Positions 44,306 to 54,196 of a stretch of 64,000 nt of DNA are shown here, piece by piece. The DNA is from Bradyrhizobium sp. OK095 (GTDB taxonomy: Bacteria > Pseudomonadota > Alphaproteobacteria > Rhizobiales > Xanthobacteraceae), in NCBI RefSeq assembly GCF_900109945.1, contig NZ_FOBX01000004.1, positions 62,001-126,000 on the forward strand, written 5' to 3'. The notes beneath the pieces are model-generated. The model saw only the letters and a list, made by a program, of their open reading frames with translations. It did not search any database and was not told where the DNA came from. Positions within the stretch are counted from its first letter, which is position 1, and each line of letters starts with the position of its first letter. The position numbers and the translations under genes are program-made.

Positions 44306-45692
44306 AGCTGCCTCCGATCGCGAGCGTTGCGAGCGGCAGCGTCAGGCGGACGGTGGCGCCGCGCTTCCTGTGGTTCTCGGCGGTGACGCTGCCACCGAGC
44401 TTGCGCACGACGTTCACCACCAGGAACAGGCCGAGCCCACCACCGGCGCGGCCCTTGCTTGACTGATAGGGTTTTCCGAGCTGCGTCAGCATCTCCGGCG
44501 CAAAGCCGGGGCCGCGGTCGCTGATCGCCAGCACGAGATTGTCGCCCTCGCGCTCGGCCACAAGCTCGACCCACTCGCGCGAGACCTCATAGGCGTTGTC
44601 GAGCACGTTGAAGATCACCTGCTTCAGCGCGATGTCGGAGACGATCGCGACGTCCTCGCCAAAAGTGTTGATGAAATAGAGCGTGCGGGCCGAGCGTGCG
44701 TCGCGCCACTCCTCTACCAGCGCCGTCACGAAAGCCGTCACCGTGGTCGGCGACGAGCCTTCGCCGCGCGCTTCGCCGGCCGACACCAGGATGCCTGTGA
44801 CGATGGTCTTGCAGCGCTGGAGCGAGGTCTCCATTTCCGAAAGATCTTCGGCGAGCTCCTGGTCGGCGGCGAGATCCGGCATGCGGCGCCAGTCGCTGAG
44901 GATGACCGAGAGCGAGGCCAGCGGGGTGCCGAGCTCATGTGCCGCGCCGGAGGCGAGCAGGCCCATGCGCACGATGTGATCCTGCTCGGCCGCATGTTGG
45001 CGCAGCGCCGCCAGATGCGCGTCGCGCTCGCGCAAATTCCTGTTGATGCGGGTCACGAACACGACAAGCAGAACAGCGTTGAGCGCGAAGCCCAGGAGCA
45101 TGCCGGCGACGGTGAGCGTATAGGTCTCGCTGAGCGGGTTCGGCGGCAGGTCGAGCGGCCGGTAGGCCAGCGTCAGCCAGATAAAGCAGGCGCAGGTCAG
45201 CGCCACCAGGGACCAGGTCGAGCGGGCGTCGAGCAGCACGGCGGCGAGCGTCACCTGGAGCAGGAATAGCGAGGTGAAGGGATTGGTGGCGCCGCCGCTG
45301 AGATACAGCTGCGCGGTCAGCGCGGCGACGTCGAGCATCAGCGCGACCAGCAGCTCGTTGCTGGAGACGGCGGCGCGATGGCGTACCCAGATCAGGCTGG
45401 AGAAATTGAGCAGCACCAGCGCGCCGATCACCGCGCCCATCCGCTCCAGGGGCAGAGGGATCCCGAGCCAGAAATGCACGCCGCCGATGGTCACGATCTG
45501 GCCGACCACGGCGGTCCAGCGCAGCTGGATCAGCAGCGCCATGTTCTTGCGGTTGGTCTCGTCGTCGGTGGGCGCAGCGCCGATCAGCTCGCTGCGCGCG
45601 TCCGCCTGCGATTGCAGCGTGACGGCCAGCTCGCCAAGCGGTCGGGGAGGCGTTCTTCCGTCGTCAGGCCTGTTCGACGATCGTTCCAGCAT
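44295..45692 (-). CDS. RegB/PrrB-type redox sensor histidine kinase
   Basis: 465 residues from ATG 45692 (AGGACGGGA upstream). Five or six N-terminal hydrophobic helices carry the quinone-binding heptapeptide GGATNPF (133-139) that defines RegB. The H-box is AAHELGTPLASL with His252, and Cys294 of LQRCKTIV corresponds roughly to the redox Cys of RegB (~40 residues after the His). N and G boxes: VIFNVLDNAYE, ISDRGPGF, GGLGLFLVVNV. It probably senses ubiquinone pool redox and phosphorylates the neighbouring regulator. It overlaps the SURF1 3' end by 29 bases. Confidence 0.92.
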   Translation of the reverse strand: MLERSSNRPDDGRTPPRPLGELAVTLQSQADARSELIGAAPTDDETNRKNMALLIQLRWTAVVGQIVTIGGVHFWLGIPLPLERMGAVIGALVLLNFSSLIWVRHRAAVSSNELLVALMLDVAALTAQLYLSGGATNPFTSLFLLQVTLAAVLLDARSTWSLVALTCACFIWLTLAYRPLDLPPNPLSETYTLTVAGMLLGFALNAVLLVVFVTRINRNLRERDAHLAALRQHAAEQDHIVRMGLLASGAAHELGTPLASLSVILSDWRRMPDLAADQELAEDLSEMETSLQRCKTIVTGILVSAGEARGEGSSPTTVTAFVTALVEEWRDARSARTLYFINTFGEDVAIVSDIALKQVIFNVLDNAYEVSREWVELVAEREGDNLVLAISDRGPGFAPEMLTQLGKPYQSSKGRAGGGLGLFLVVNVVRKLGGSVTAENHRKRGATVRLTLPLATLAIGGSFDA

Positions 45693-46515
45693 CTGATCCC
45701 GTCCTGCGGGCGGCATCGCCGTCCGGTTCGTGGACGAAGCGCCTGTGGCGGAACAGCCCGCCGCAGAATGTGACGAAAAGCCTACCGGCCAGCATGAACG
45801 CCAGCGCAAACCACGTCAGCGCGTAGATCAGGTGGTTATTGGGAAAGCGGACCACGGTCAATCCGCCGATTGGCCCTTGGTTGGGGCCTTGGGCGGTTTG
45901 TGATCCGGCTTCAGCATCGACGAAGAAGGGCGCGACATTGTCGAGGCCGCGCGCCGCGGCGATCGCGGCGACATCCCGCGAATACCACCGGTTGTGCTGG
46001 GGCACGTTGTTGCGGAGGAATCCGCCTTTCGGCTCGGTGACGCGAAGGAGGCCGTCGATCTCGACCCGGCCATCCGGATTACCGCCCTGGCGCGTCGATG
46101 CGTCGCGCCGCTCGGAAGGCACGAAGCCGCGGTTGACGAGGACCAGCGTGCCGTCGTCGCGCTTGAGCGGCGTCAGCACCCAATAGCCGCCGCCTTCCTC
46201 GGTGACGGCCTGAACCAGCGTCTCGCGGTCATGCAGGAAACGGCCGCTGACACTGACGTGCCTGTACTCGTCATTCGCAGTGGAGATCGTGGGCCATGAA
46301 TCGGGCGAGGGCGCCGGCTGGGCGGGCGCATGGACGCGCTGCTCGACGCGGTCGATCAGCGCCAGCTTCCAGGCGCGGCGCTCGATCTGCCAGACGCCGA
46401 GCGCAATCAGAACGGAAAAGACCGTGAGCGAGAGGACCGTGAGCCACAGGCGCGGACGCGCAGCCTTGCGGCGCGCGTCCTTTGCGTTGCTCGTCACGGT
46501 CCGGATCTCGCTCAC
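45664..46515 (-). CDS. SURF1-family oxidase assembly protein
   Basis: 283 residues from GTG 46515, which overlaps the cyoD stop (GTGA). N-terminal TM LWLTVLSLTVFSVLIALGVW then QIERRAWKLALID, the SURF1 start; VLVNRGFVPSERRD is the conserved core; the C-terminal TM begins HLIYALTWFALAFMLAG. SURF1 proteins help insert heme into terminal oxidases, mostly aa3 type, but this one is in a bo3-type operon. Membrane protein with a periplasmic domain. Confidence 0.93.
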   Translation of the reverse strand: MSEIRTVTSNAKDARRKAARPRLWLTVLSLTVFSVLIALGVWQIERRAWKLALIDRVEQRVHAPAQPAPSPDSWPTISTANDEYRHVSVSGRFLHDRETLVQAVTEEGGGYWVLTPLKRDDGTLVLVNRGFVPSERRDASTRQGGNPDGRVEIDGLLRVTEPKGGFLRNNVPQHNRWYSRDVAAIAAARGLDNVAPFFVDAEAGSQTAQGPNQGPIGGLTVVRFPNNHLIYALTWFALAFMLAGRLFVTFCGGLFRHRRFVHEPDGDAARRTGSDAGTIVEQA

Positions 46516-46892
46516 TTCATTCCCGTCATCTCGTGCATCGGCATCATGTTGCTGTTGAGATGGTTCATCACCCACAGCGAACCGGACAGCGCAATCACCA
46601 CCATGACGATGGTGAAGATCAGCGCCATCATGCTCCAGCCGTTCTCGGACTTGGGGCTCATGTGCAGGAAGTAGATCATGTGCACGACGATCTGCACGAC
46701 AGCGAAGGCCATGATGACCAGCGCGGTGATCTGCTTGCTCGGCAGCGCGCCGCTCATCACCAGCCAGAACGGGATCGCGGTCAGCACGACCGAGAGCGCG
46801 AAGCCGAGCATGTAGGTCGAGAAGGTGCCGTGGGCGTGGCCGTCGTCGTGGTGATGGTCGTCCGCGTGGGCAGCGTGGGTATCGGTGTTCAT
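46512..46892 (-). CDS. cyoD: Cytochrome o ubiquinol oxidase subunit IV
   Basis: 126 residues. His-rich N-terminus (ADDHHHDDGHAHG) followed by three TM helices: FALSVVLTAIPFWLVMSG, ITALVIMAFAVVQIVVHMIY and MALIFTIVMVVIALSGSLWV, the CyoD layout. ATG 46892 overlaps the cyoC stop by 4 bases (ATGA). Subunit IV aids assembly of the bo3 oxidase. Confidence 0.94.
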   Translation of the reverse strand: MNTDTHAAHADDHHHDDGHAHGTFSTYMLGFALSVVLTAIPFWLVMSGALPSKQITALVIMAFAVVQIVVHMIYFLHMSPKSENGWSMMALIFTIVMVVIALSGSLWVMNHLNSNMMPMHEMTGMK

Positions 46893-47518
46893 CGCAGAAC
46901 TCCCAGGAGATAGACGAAGGTGAAGACGCCGATCCAGACCACGTCGAGGAAGTGCCAGAACATCGACAGGCACATCAGGCGGCGGCGGTTGGCTTCGATC
47001 AGGCCGAACTTCCAGACCTGCACCATCAGCGTCACCAGCCAGATCAGGCCGCAGGAGACGTGCAGGCCGTGGGTGCCGACCAGGGTGAAGAAGGCCGACA
47101 GGAAGGCGCTGCGCTGCGGCGTCGCGCCTTCATAGATCATGTGGGTGAACTCGGAGAGCTCGATGCCGATGAAGGCGAGGCCGAACAGGCCGGTGATCGC
47201 CAGCCACATCTGCGTCTGGGCGGTCTTGTTCTGCTGCATCGTCAGCATCGCAAAACCGTAAGTGATCGACGACAGCAGCAGCATCGAGGTGTTCACCGCG
47301 ACCAACGGCAGCTCGAACAGGTCCTTTGGCGCGGGCCCGGCGGCGTAGTTGGCGCCGAGCACGCCGAAGGCGGCGAACAGCATCGCAAAGATGAGACAGT
47401 CGCTCATCAGATAGATCCAGAAGCCGAGCGAGGTGCTGTAGCCTTCCGGATGCGGGTGTTCGTCGGCGAGATAGAAGACCGGCTCGCCGGTCTGCGAGGG
47501 ATTGACAGCGACAGTCAT
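46889..47518 (-). CDS. cyoC: Cytochrome o ubiquinol oxidase subunit III
   Basis: 209 residues, five TM helices in the CyoC pattern: FWIYLMSDCLIFAMLFAAFG, LFGLAFIGIELSEFTHMIYE and HGLHVSCGLIWLVTLMVQVW. Start ATG 47518 directly abuts the cyoB stop with no gap. Stable part of the proton-pumping quinol oxidase at the inner membrane. Confidence 0.96.
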   Translation of the reverse strand: MTVAVNPSQTGEPVFYLADEHPHPEGYSTSLGFWIYLMSDCLIFAMLFAAFGVLGANYAAGPAPKDLFELPLVAVNTSMLLLSSITYGFAMLTMQQNKTAQTQMWLAITGLFGLAFIGIELSEFTHMIYEGATPQRSAFLSAFFTLVGTHGLHVSCGLIWLVTLMVQVWKFGLIEANRRRLMCLSMFWHFLDVVWIGVFTFVYLLGVLR

Positions 47519-49516
47519 TTACTTGGCTCCGGCGAGCAGTTTGGTGCGCGCGTCCTCGGCCCGGATGACGTCGTCGGCCGGAATGTCGAAGTCGCGGTGA
47601 TAGTTGAAGGTGTGACCGATGCCGACAGCGAGCATCGCGATGAAGCTCACGGCGGCCAGCCACCAGATGTACCAGATCAGGCCGAAACCCATCGCAGTGG
47701 CGAGGCCGGCGAGGATCACGCCGGTGCCGGTGCTGCTGGGCATGTGGATCGGCTTGAACCCGGTGAGCGGACGATGGTAGCCGCGCTTCTTCATGTCCCA
47801 CCACGCGTCATTGTCGTGAACGACGGGGGTGAAGGCGAAGTTGTAGTCCGGCGGCGGCGAGGAGGTCGCCCATTCCAGCGTGCGCGCATCCCAGGGATCG
47901 CCGGTGACGTCCTTGAGCTGCTCGCGCTTGAGGAAAGAGACAGCGAACTGCATCAGCATGCTGAGGATGCCGAGGAAGACGAGGCCGGCGCCGATCGCGG
48001 CGATGACGAACCAGATCTGGAGCGAGGGATCGTCGAACACGCGGAGGCGGCGGGTCACGCCCATCAGGCCGAGCACATAGAGCGGCATGAAGGCGAGGTA
48101 GAAGCCGGTGACCCAGAACCAGAACGACAGCTTGCCCCAGAACGGATCGAGCTTGAAGCCGAACGCCTTCGGGAACCAGTAGTTGATGCCGGCGAATGCG
48201 CCGAACACCACGCCGCCGATGATCACGTTGTGGAAGTGCGCGATCAGGAACAGGCTGTTGTGCAGGACGAAATCGGCCGGCGGCACCGCGAGCAGCACGC
48301 CGGTCATGCCGCCGAGCACGAAGGTCAGCATGAAGGCGATCGTCCACAGCATCGGCAGCTCGAAGCGGATCCGGCCGCGATACATCGTGAACAGCCAGTT
48401 GAACATCTTCGCGCCCGTCGGGATCGAGATGATCATCGTGGTGATGCCGAAGAACGAGTTGACGCTGGCGCCCGAACCCATCGTGAAGAAGTGGTGCAGC
48501 CAGACCAGGTACGACAGGATGGTGATGACGACAGTGGCGTAGACCATCGAGGTGTAGCCGAACAGCCGCTTGCCGGAGAAGGTCGAGGTCACTTCCGAGA
48601 AGATGCCGAAGGCGGGGAGAACCAGGATGTAGACCTCGGGATGGCCCCAGATCCAGATCAGGTTCACGTACATCATCGGGCTGCCGCCGAAATCGTTCGT
48701 GAAGAAGTTGGTGCCGACATAGCGATCGAGCGTGAGCAGCGCGAGCACGACGGTCAGGACGGGGAAGGAGGCCACGATCAGGATGTTGGTGCAGAGCGCG
48801 GTCCAGGTGAACACCGGCATCTTCATCATGGTCATGCCGGGGCACCGCAGCTTGACGATGGTGCAGATCAAATTGATGCCGGATAAGGTCGTTCCGACGC
48901 CCGCGACCTGCAGCCCCCAGATGTAATAGTCGACGCCGACGTCAGGACTGTAGCCGATGTTCGACAGCGGCGGATAAGCCAGCCAGCCGGTGCGGGCGAA
49001 TTCGCCGATGAACAGCGAGGCCATCACCAGCACCGCGCCGCCGACCGTCATCCAGAAGCTGAAATTGTTCAGGAACGGGAACGACACGTCGCGTGCGCCG
49101 ATCTGGAGCGGCACGACGAAATTCATCAGGCCGGTGACCAGGGGCATCGCCACGAAGAAGATCATGATCACGCCGTGGGCGGTGAAGACCTGGTCGTAGT
49201 GATGGGAAGGGAGGAAGCCTTCGGAGCCGCCGAACGCGAGCGCCTGTTGCGCGCGCATCATGAGCGCGTCGGCGAAGCCGCGCAGCAGCATCACGATGCC
49301 GAGGATCATGTACATGATGCCGATGCGCTTGTGGTCGACGCTGGTGAACCACTCGCGCCAGAGATAACCCCAGAGGCGGAAATAGGTCAGGCCGCCGAGC
49401 AACGCGGCGCCGCCGAGCGCGACCATGACGAAGGTGCCGACGAGGATCGGCTCGTGCAGAGGCAGCGAATCGATGCTGAGACGGCCGAAGATGAGCTTGA
49501 GAAGATCAGGAGACAT
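47519..49516 (-). CDS. cyoB: Cytochrome o ubiquinol oxidase subunit I
   Basis: 665 residues, equal to the Escherichia coli CyoB length. Heme-copper ligands visible: [14 protein letters not shown] (low-spin heme His, about 114), [16 protein letters not shown] (CuB His, Tyr cross-link and the D-channel Glu), WLHHFFTMG (two CuB His) and [11 protein letters not shown] (heme His). So it is an A-type proton-pumping oxidase using heme o/b. Start ATG 49516, 11 bases after the cyoA stop. Confidence 0.97.
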   Translation of the reverse strand: MSPDLLKLIFGRLSIDSLPLHEPILVGTFVMVALGGAALLGGLTYFRLWGYLWREWFTSVDHKRIGIMYMILGIVMLLRGFADALMMRAQQALAFGGSEGFLPSHHYDQVFTAHGVIMIFFVAMPLVTGLMNFVVPLQIGARDVSFPFLNNFSFWMTVGGAVLVMASLFIGEFARTGWLAYPPLSNIGYSPDVGVDYYIWGLQVAGVGTTLSGINLICTIVKLRCPGMTMMKMPVFTWTALCTNILIVASFPVLTVVLALLTLDRYVGTNFFTNDFGGSPMMYVNLIWIWGHPEVYILVLPAFGIFSEVTSTFSGKRLFGYTSMVYATVVITILSYLVWLHHFFTMGSGASVNSFFGITTMIISIPTGAKMFNWLFTMYRGRIRFELPMLWTIAFMLTFVLGGMTGVLLAVPPADFVLHNSLFLIAHFHNVIIGGVVFGAFAGINYWFPKAFGFKLDPFWGKLSFWFWVTGFYLAFMPLYVLGLMGVTRRLRVFDDPSLQIWFVIAAIGAGLVFLGILSMLMQFAVSFLKREQLKDVTGDPWDARTLEWATSSPPPDYNFAFTPVVHDNDAWWDMKKRGYHRPLTGFKPIHMPSSTGTGVILAGLATAMGFGLIWYIWWLAAVSFIAMLAVGIGHTFNYHRDFDIPADDVIRAEDARTKLLAGAK

Positions 49517-49527
49517 GCGGGATCTCT

Positions 49528-50688
49528 TTAGGAGTCTGACTTCGGACGTAGTCCGAGGAAGAAGGACGAGGACTTCAGCGGCGCAAAGGTCGGCCGCTTC
49601 AGGCCAGCGCCGAGCAGCGGCGCGGTGTCGACCGGCGCCGTAATGGAGGCGGTGGTCTTGCCCTGCGGCGCATCCGGCGTGCAGGTACCGGCGACGAAGG
49701 TCGGCTCCGGCCCAAATACAGTGCCGCGGCGGGCGTACTTGTCGTAGGCCAGCGGCAGCGTGTTGTTCAGGCCCTCATGGCCGTTGCCGCCCTTGGCGTC
49801 GATCGCCATCATCTCGCTCTGGCACATCTTGCCGGTCTCGACGCACATGTTGAGGATCAGGCGGTAGAGATCGGAATCGATCGTGCCGTAGCGGTGGACC
49901 GGCTCGTTCTGGCTGGGCTTTTCGAGCTGGAGATATTCGGCGCGGCCGAGCGAGCCGCCCGCCGATTTGGCGCTGGCGATCCAGGCGTCAAAGCCCTTGT
50001 CGTCGAGGCCCTGGAAGTTGAAGTGCATGCCGGAGAAGCCGGCGCCGCTGTAGTTCGCCGAGAAGCCTCGGTAGGTGCCGGTGTGGTTCACCACGGCGTG
50101 GAGCTTGGTCTCCATGCCCGGCATCGCGTAAATCTGGCCGGCGAGCGCGGGGATGTAGAACGAGTTCATCACCGAGGACGCCGTGATGCGGAAGTTGATC
50201 GGACGATCGACCGGAGCGGCCAGATCATTGACGGTGGCGATGCCGTAGTCCGGATAGATAAAGAGCCACTTCCAGTCGAGCGCGACGACGTCGACCTCGA
50301 GCGGAGCCTTGGACTGATCCACGGCGTGCTCCGCCTTGATGCGGCCGAGCGTGCGATAGGGGTCGAGCAGATGCGTGCCCATCCAGGTCAGCGCGCCCAG
50401 GCAGATGATGATCAGCAGCGGCGCCGACCAGATCACCAGTTCGAGGCTGGTCGAGTGATCCCATTCCGGCTCGTAGCGGGCCGAAATGTTCGACTGGCGG
50501 TAGCGCCAGGCGAACAGCACCGTCAGCGCCATCACGGGGACGACGATCAGGAGCATCAGGACGGTGGAGATGATGACGAGGTCGCGCTGTTGAGCCGCGA
50601 TATCGCCGGCCGGCGCCAGCACGACGTAGTTGCAGCCGCTGAGCGCAACTGCCAGGGGTAGCAGCGCCAGGATCTTGAGACGGGACAC
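49528..50688 (-). CDS. cyoA: Cytochrome o ubiquinol oxidase subunit II
   Basis: 386 residues. Lipoprotein signal [19 protein letters not shown] with lipobox LSGC (Cys19). Two TM helices follow and a periplasmic cupredoxin domain. The CuA ligand region reads [13 protein letters not shown], without the two Cys of cytochrome c oxidases, confirming a quinol rather than cytochrome c oxidase. The C-terminal extension ([20 protein letters not shown]) is typical of CyoA. GTG start at 50688. First gene of the cyoABCD-surf1-regB/regA-like operon. Confidence 0.96.
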   Translation of the reverse strand: MSRLKILALLPLAVALSGCNYVVLAPAGDIAAQQRDLVIISTVLMLLIVVPVMALTVLFAWRYRQSNISARYEPEWDHSTSLELVIWSAPLLIIICLGALTWMGTHLLDPYRTLGRIKAEHAVDQSKAPLEVDVVALDWKWLFIYPDYGIATVNDLAAPVDRPINFRITASSVMNSFYIPALAGQIYAMPGMETKLHAVVNHTGTYRGFSANYSGAGFSGMHFNFQGLDDKGFDAWIASAKSAGGSLGRAEYLQLEKPSQNEPVHRYGTIDSDLYRLILNMCVETGKMCQSEMMAIDAKGGNGHEGLNNTLPLAYDKYARRGTVFGPEPTFVAGTCTPDAPQGKTTASITAPVDTAPLLGAGLKRPTFAPLKSSSFFLGLRPKSDS

Positions 50689-50745
50689 GGGGCCGAGCCT
50701 TTGAAATGAGTTTCTTTTGCGAGGCCAAGGGGTAGCTGCGGCGCA

Positions 50746-50814
50746 GCAATCCGGACATTGGACAATTTGTCCAATGTTGCAGTGCGGAATGTTGCGCCAG
50801 ACAGTCCGGATTGC
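50746..50814. promoter_or_regulatory. Nested dyad element between cyoA and the MFS gene
   Basis: A perfect 23-bp palindrome (arms ACATTGGACAA and TTGTCCAATGT around one T, 50755-50777) is enclosed by an outer pair of 11-base arms GCAATCCGGAC (50746-50756) and GTCCGGATTGC (50804-50814). It lies 58 bases upstream of the cyoA start and 56 bases upstream of the transporter start, so it is placed to control both. No regulator was identified. Confidence 0.75.
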
Positions 50815-50869
50815 CTGGCGCCCCGCCGGGCGGTCGGCTTTGGTTTACAGGACGTTAAGGGCGCAACGC

Positions 50870-52198
50870 ATGGCGACGGCACAGACCCCCGCAATGGCAG
50901 ACATCCACTCGGGCGAGCACGGCCACGACCAGGCCAGTCCCGGCGAGATCGCCATCGGCGTCATCATCGGCCGCACCTCGGAATTCTTCGACTTTTTCGT
51001 CTACGCGATCGCCTCGGTGATCGTGTTCCCGCGCCTGGTGTTCCCGTTCACGAGCGAACTGACCGGTACCCTCTATTCCTTCATGATCTTCTCGCTGGCC
51101 TTCGTGGCCCGGCCGATCGGCACCGTCATTTTCATGACGGTCGACCGGGAATACGGCAAGACGGCCAAGCTGGTCTCGGCGCTGTTCCTGCTTGGCACCG
51201 CGACCGTGGCGCTCGCCTTCCTGCCCGGCTATTCCGAGATCGGCGTTGCGGCGATCTGGCTGCTGGCGCTGGCGCGTATCGCGCAGGGTCTGGCCTGGGG
51301 TGGTGCCTGGGACGGCATGGCCTCGCTGCTGGCGCTGAACGCGCCGCCCTCGCAGCGCGGCTGGTACGCGATGGTGCCGCAGCTCGGCGCCCCGCTCGGC
51401 TTGATCGTGGCAAGCGCGCTGTTCGCCTATTTCGCCGGCAATTTGTCGGCTGACGATTTCTTCGACTGGGGCTGGCGCTATCCGTTCTTCGTCGCGTTTG
51501 CCATCAACGTCGTGGCGCTGTTCGCCCGCCTGCGCATGGTGACGACGGAAGAGTATGCCTCGCTGTTCGAGACCCGCGAATTGCAGCCCTCGCGCATCTC
51601 CGAGACGGTCGCGCGCGAAGGCCAGAACATCATGCTCGGCGCGTTCGCGCCGCTGGCGAGCTTTGCTCTGTTCCACATGGTGACGGTGTTTCCGCTGTCC
51701 TGGGTGTTCCTGTTCACCCGCGAAAGCCCGGTGCGCTTTTTGATCATCGAGATGGTCGCCGCCGTGTTCGGCGTCGGCGCCATCGTGCTCTCCGGCATCA
51801 TCGCCGACCGCGTCGGCCGCAAGTCGCTGCTGATGGGATCGGCGATCGCGATTGCGATCTACAGTGGCTTTGCCCCGCAACTGCTCGATGCCGGCGCGTT
51901 CGGTGAGACCATCTACATGGTGATCGGCTTCATTCTGCTGGGTCTCTCCTTCGGCCAGTCCTCGGGCGCGATCGCCTCGAACTTCAAGCAGGCCTACCGC
52001 TACACGGCCTCGGCGCTGACCTCTGACATGGCCTGGCTGTTCGGCGCCGGCTTTGCGCCGCTGGTGGCGCTGCTGCTCGCGACCAATCTCGGCGTTATCG
52101 CCTCAGGTGCGTATCTGCTGTCCGGCGCGTTCTGGACGCTGCTTGCGCTCTGGCTCAGCGGCCAGCGTGAGGCCGGCGATATGGATGCGGGCGCTTAA
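50870..52198 (+). CDS. MHS-type MFS transporter (metabolite:H+ symporter)
   Basis: 442 residues from ATG 50870 (AAGG upstream); the frame is open 51 codons further but crosses the dyad element. Twelve TM pattern of the MHS family: GVIIGRTSEFFDFFVYAIAS opening, FLARPIGTVIFMTV, then the RIAQGLAWGGAWDGMASLL loop and DRVGRKSLLMGSAIAIAIYS. The family moves carboxylates such as citrate, shikimate or proline/betaine. Divergent from cyo. Confidence 0.88.
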   Translation: MATAQTPAMADIHSGEHGHDQASPGEIAIGVIIGRTSEFFDFFVYAIASVIVFPRLVFPFTSELTGTLYSFMIFSLAFVARPIGTVIFMTVDREYGKTAKLVSALFLLGTATVALAFLPGYSEIGVAAIWLLALARIAQGLAWGGAWDGMASLLALNAPPSQRGWYAMVPQLGAPLGLIVASALFAYFAGNLSADDFFDWGWRYPFFVAFAINVVALFARLRMVTTEEYASLFETRELQPSRISETVAREGQNIMLGAFAPLASFALFHMVTVFPLSWVFLFTRESPVRFLIIEMVAAVFGVGAIVLSGIIADRVGRKSLLMGSAIAIAIYSGFAPQLLDAGAFGETIYMVIGFILLGLSFGQSSGAIASNFKQAYRYTASALTSDMAWLFGAGFAPLVALLLATNLGVIASGAYLLSGAFWTLLALWLSGQREAGDMDAGA

Positions 52199-52267
52199 GC
52201 GTCCCCCGGACGGGAATAAAACTCAGGACCGACGATCCTGTTTGCGGTGACGCAAGCAGGAGATCCC

Positions 52268-52663
52268 ATGAAATTCCGGTCCAATTCCGTCCACCAGCAA
52301 AGCTTTGCAAGTCTGGCCTTTGCCGCCATCGCGATTGTTTGCTCGACCGGGCTTGCCCACGCCACCGGCAACGTCGCGCGCGGCCAGACGCTCTACAAGG
52401 GCTGCGCAGATTGCCATTCGATCAACGAGAATGCCGTCGGCCCGATGCACAAGGGCGTCGTCGGCCGCAAGGCGGGTAGCGTTCCCGGCTACGACTACTC
52501 GCCCGATCTGAAGAGCTCAGGGATCGTCTGGACCGAGGACAATCTCGACAAATGGCTGGCCGGACCGCAGGCCATGGTTGCAGAAACCAAGATGTTTTTC
52601 GATGTGCCCGACGCGCAGGATCGCGCGGATATCATCGCGTATTTGAAGGAAAGGGCGCGGTAG
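52268..52663 (+). CDS. Small periplasmic cytochrome c
   Basis: 131 residues. Signal peptide with core FAAIAIVCSTGLAHA; CADCH (46-50) binds heme and Met109 (VAETKMFF) is the likely distal ligand, so a class I c-type cytochrome of the c550/c552 type. GYDYSPDLKSSGIVWTEDNL is typical of mitochondrial-like cytochrome c. Start ATG 52268, AGGAG upstream. The neighbouring oxidase is quinol-type, so this cytochrome is not its substrate; it may serve another oxidase. Confidence 0.92.
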   Translation: MKFRSNSVHQQSFASLAFAAIAIVCSTGLAHATGNVARGQTLYKGCADCHSINENAVGPMHKGVVGRKAGSVPGYDYSPDLKSSGIVWTEDNLDKWLAGPQAMVAETKMFFDVPDAQDRADIIAYLKERAR

Positions 52664-52673
52664 TCAACGCGCC

Positions 52674-54173
52674 TCAATCCGCCACCACCTTCACACGATC
52701 CCGCACCTTCACTTGCGCGGTGCGATCGAGCCCGTTCAGCACGCGAAAGCGCTCGGCGGGATGATCGACACCGGCCATGCGGTGCGAGAGTGATTCCACG
52801 GTGTCCCCGGGCTGCACGGTGATGACCTTGATGCGCAGCGGACGCGCGGCCTGGATCTCGTCCAGCGTCAGGCGGCGGAATGAATTGACGGTCTCGCGCG
52901 CGTTGCGCTCGCTCTCGGTCGACTTCTGCCGTGCCGCGAAGATGAAGCGGTAGACGTCGCTGCCGAAGCGCAGCGCATAGACCTTGAACGACCACTGGTC
53001 GCCCTTGGCGGTGGCGGACGCGGCCGGGAAACCGTTGATGGTGATGTCCTCGGTGGACGCCTTCTCGACGCCTTCCATCCAGCCGGAATTGAGGTAATCG
53101 CCGAGCGACTGTTCGGCCGGCACCCGCACGACGTCGAAGCGCATCGCCTGCGAGCCGCCGTCGCGCACGCCGATCACCGCCTGCGCGGTGTTGTCGAGCG
53201 TGAAATTATCCGGCGCCTGGAAGGTGAAGCCGAGTTTTGGATGCAGGAAACGCCGGCCGCGGACAAAGCCTTCGCTCGGGTCTTCGCCGTAGACGAGGTT
53301 GTCGATCGCGGCGAGATAGGTCTCGCGGTCGCGCTCGCCACCTTCGGGAGCGACGTATTGCCGTGCGATGGTCTGTGCGTTCTGCACGCGCTCGGGCGTT
53401 GCCGGATGCGACGAGGTGAAATCCTGCGCGCGCGGATCGAGCGAGGTCTTGCCGGCCTTCAGCTCGGCATTGCGCTCCATTGCGGAAAGGAAGCGTGCGG
53501 CACCATAAGGGTCGAAATGTGCCTTGGCGGAAATTCCGACGCCGATGCCGTCAGCCTCGAACTCCTGGTTGCGCGAAAAGCTCGCCATGGTGAGCTTGGT
53601 CTTGGCGAGCGCGAGCGCGGTAAGGTCTGGATCGTTGCTCATGTCGGTGACGACGCGGGTGACGATCGCGGCCTGACGCGCCTGGTCCTCACGCATCGCG
53701 GCGTGCTTGGACAGCACATGCGCCATCTCGTGGCTGAGCACGGAGGACAATTCCGACGTATCGCTGGCAAGCGCAAGAAGTCCGCGCGTGACATAGAGCT
53801 GGCCGTTCGGCAGCGCGAAGGCGTTCACCGCGCCGGAATTGAGGATGGTGACCCGGTAGCCCTGGTCGGGGCGGTCGGACGCCGCGACCAGCCGGTCCAC
53901 GGTCTTGGTCACCAATGATTCGAGCCGGGGGTCGTCGTAGGTGCCGCCATAGCTCGCCAGGATGCGCTCGTGCTCCTTTTCGGTGGCGGGCGTCTGCGCG
54001 ACGGCGGGCTTCGGTTTGGGGAGGGCGACGGTCGTCGGAACTGCTGCGGTCTGGAACCGGCCCATGTCGCCGCAACCGGCGAGAGCGGTGCCGAGCAGAA
54101 GGCATAGCGCGGCCGGCGCTGCCCGCAGGCGGCGGCCTTCACCTCGTCCGTGCCGTTCTAGCACCCCATTCAC
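52674..54173 (-). CDS. M48-family lipoprotein metalloprotease with LysM-like end
   Basis: 499 residues. Lipoprotein signal with lipobox LAGC (Cys34), so membrane anchored in the periplasm. Zinc site HEMAH at 148-152 and third ligand Glu of FEADGIGVG (about 204): M48/BepA-like gluzincin. TSSHPATPERVQNAQTIARQ follows as in BepA/LoiP. The last ~50 residues, VITVQPGDTVESLSHRMAGV, resemble a LysM peptidoglycan-binding module. Role likely in outer-membrane protein quality control. Start ATG 54173. It converges on the cytochrome c gene. Confidence 0.9.
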   Translation of the reverse strand: MNGVLERHGRGEGRRLRAAPAALCLLLGTALAGCGDMGRFQTAAVPTTVALPKPKPAVAQTPATEKEHERILASYGGTYDDPRLESLVTKTVDRLVAASDRPDQGYRVTILNSGAVNAFALPNGQLYVTRGLLALASDTSELSSVLSHEMAHVLSKHAAMREDQARQAAIVTRVVTDMSNDPDLTALALAKTKLTMASFSRNQEFEADGIGVGISAKAHFDPYGAARFLSAMERNAELKAGKTSLDPRAQDFTSSHPATPERVQNAQTIARQYVAPEGGERDRETYLAAIDNLVYGEDPSEGFVRGRRFLHPKLGFTFQAPDNFTLDNTAQAVIGVRDGGSQAMRFDVVRVPAEQSLGDYLNSGWMEGVEKASTEDITINGFPAASATAKGDQWSFKVYALRFGSDVYRFIFAARQKSTESERNARETVNSFRRLTLDEIQAARPLRIKVITVQPGDTVESLSHRMAGVDHPAERFRVLNGLDRTAQVKVRDRVKVVAD

Positions 54174-54196
54174 GTCGCTTAACCCGTGCCCTGGCC

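Noticed and set aside
46952..48886. 644-codon frame on the plus strand
   Set aside because: Antisense to cyoB and cyoC; low-complexity His/Glu/Arg composition.
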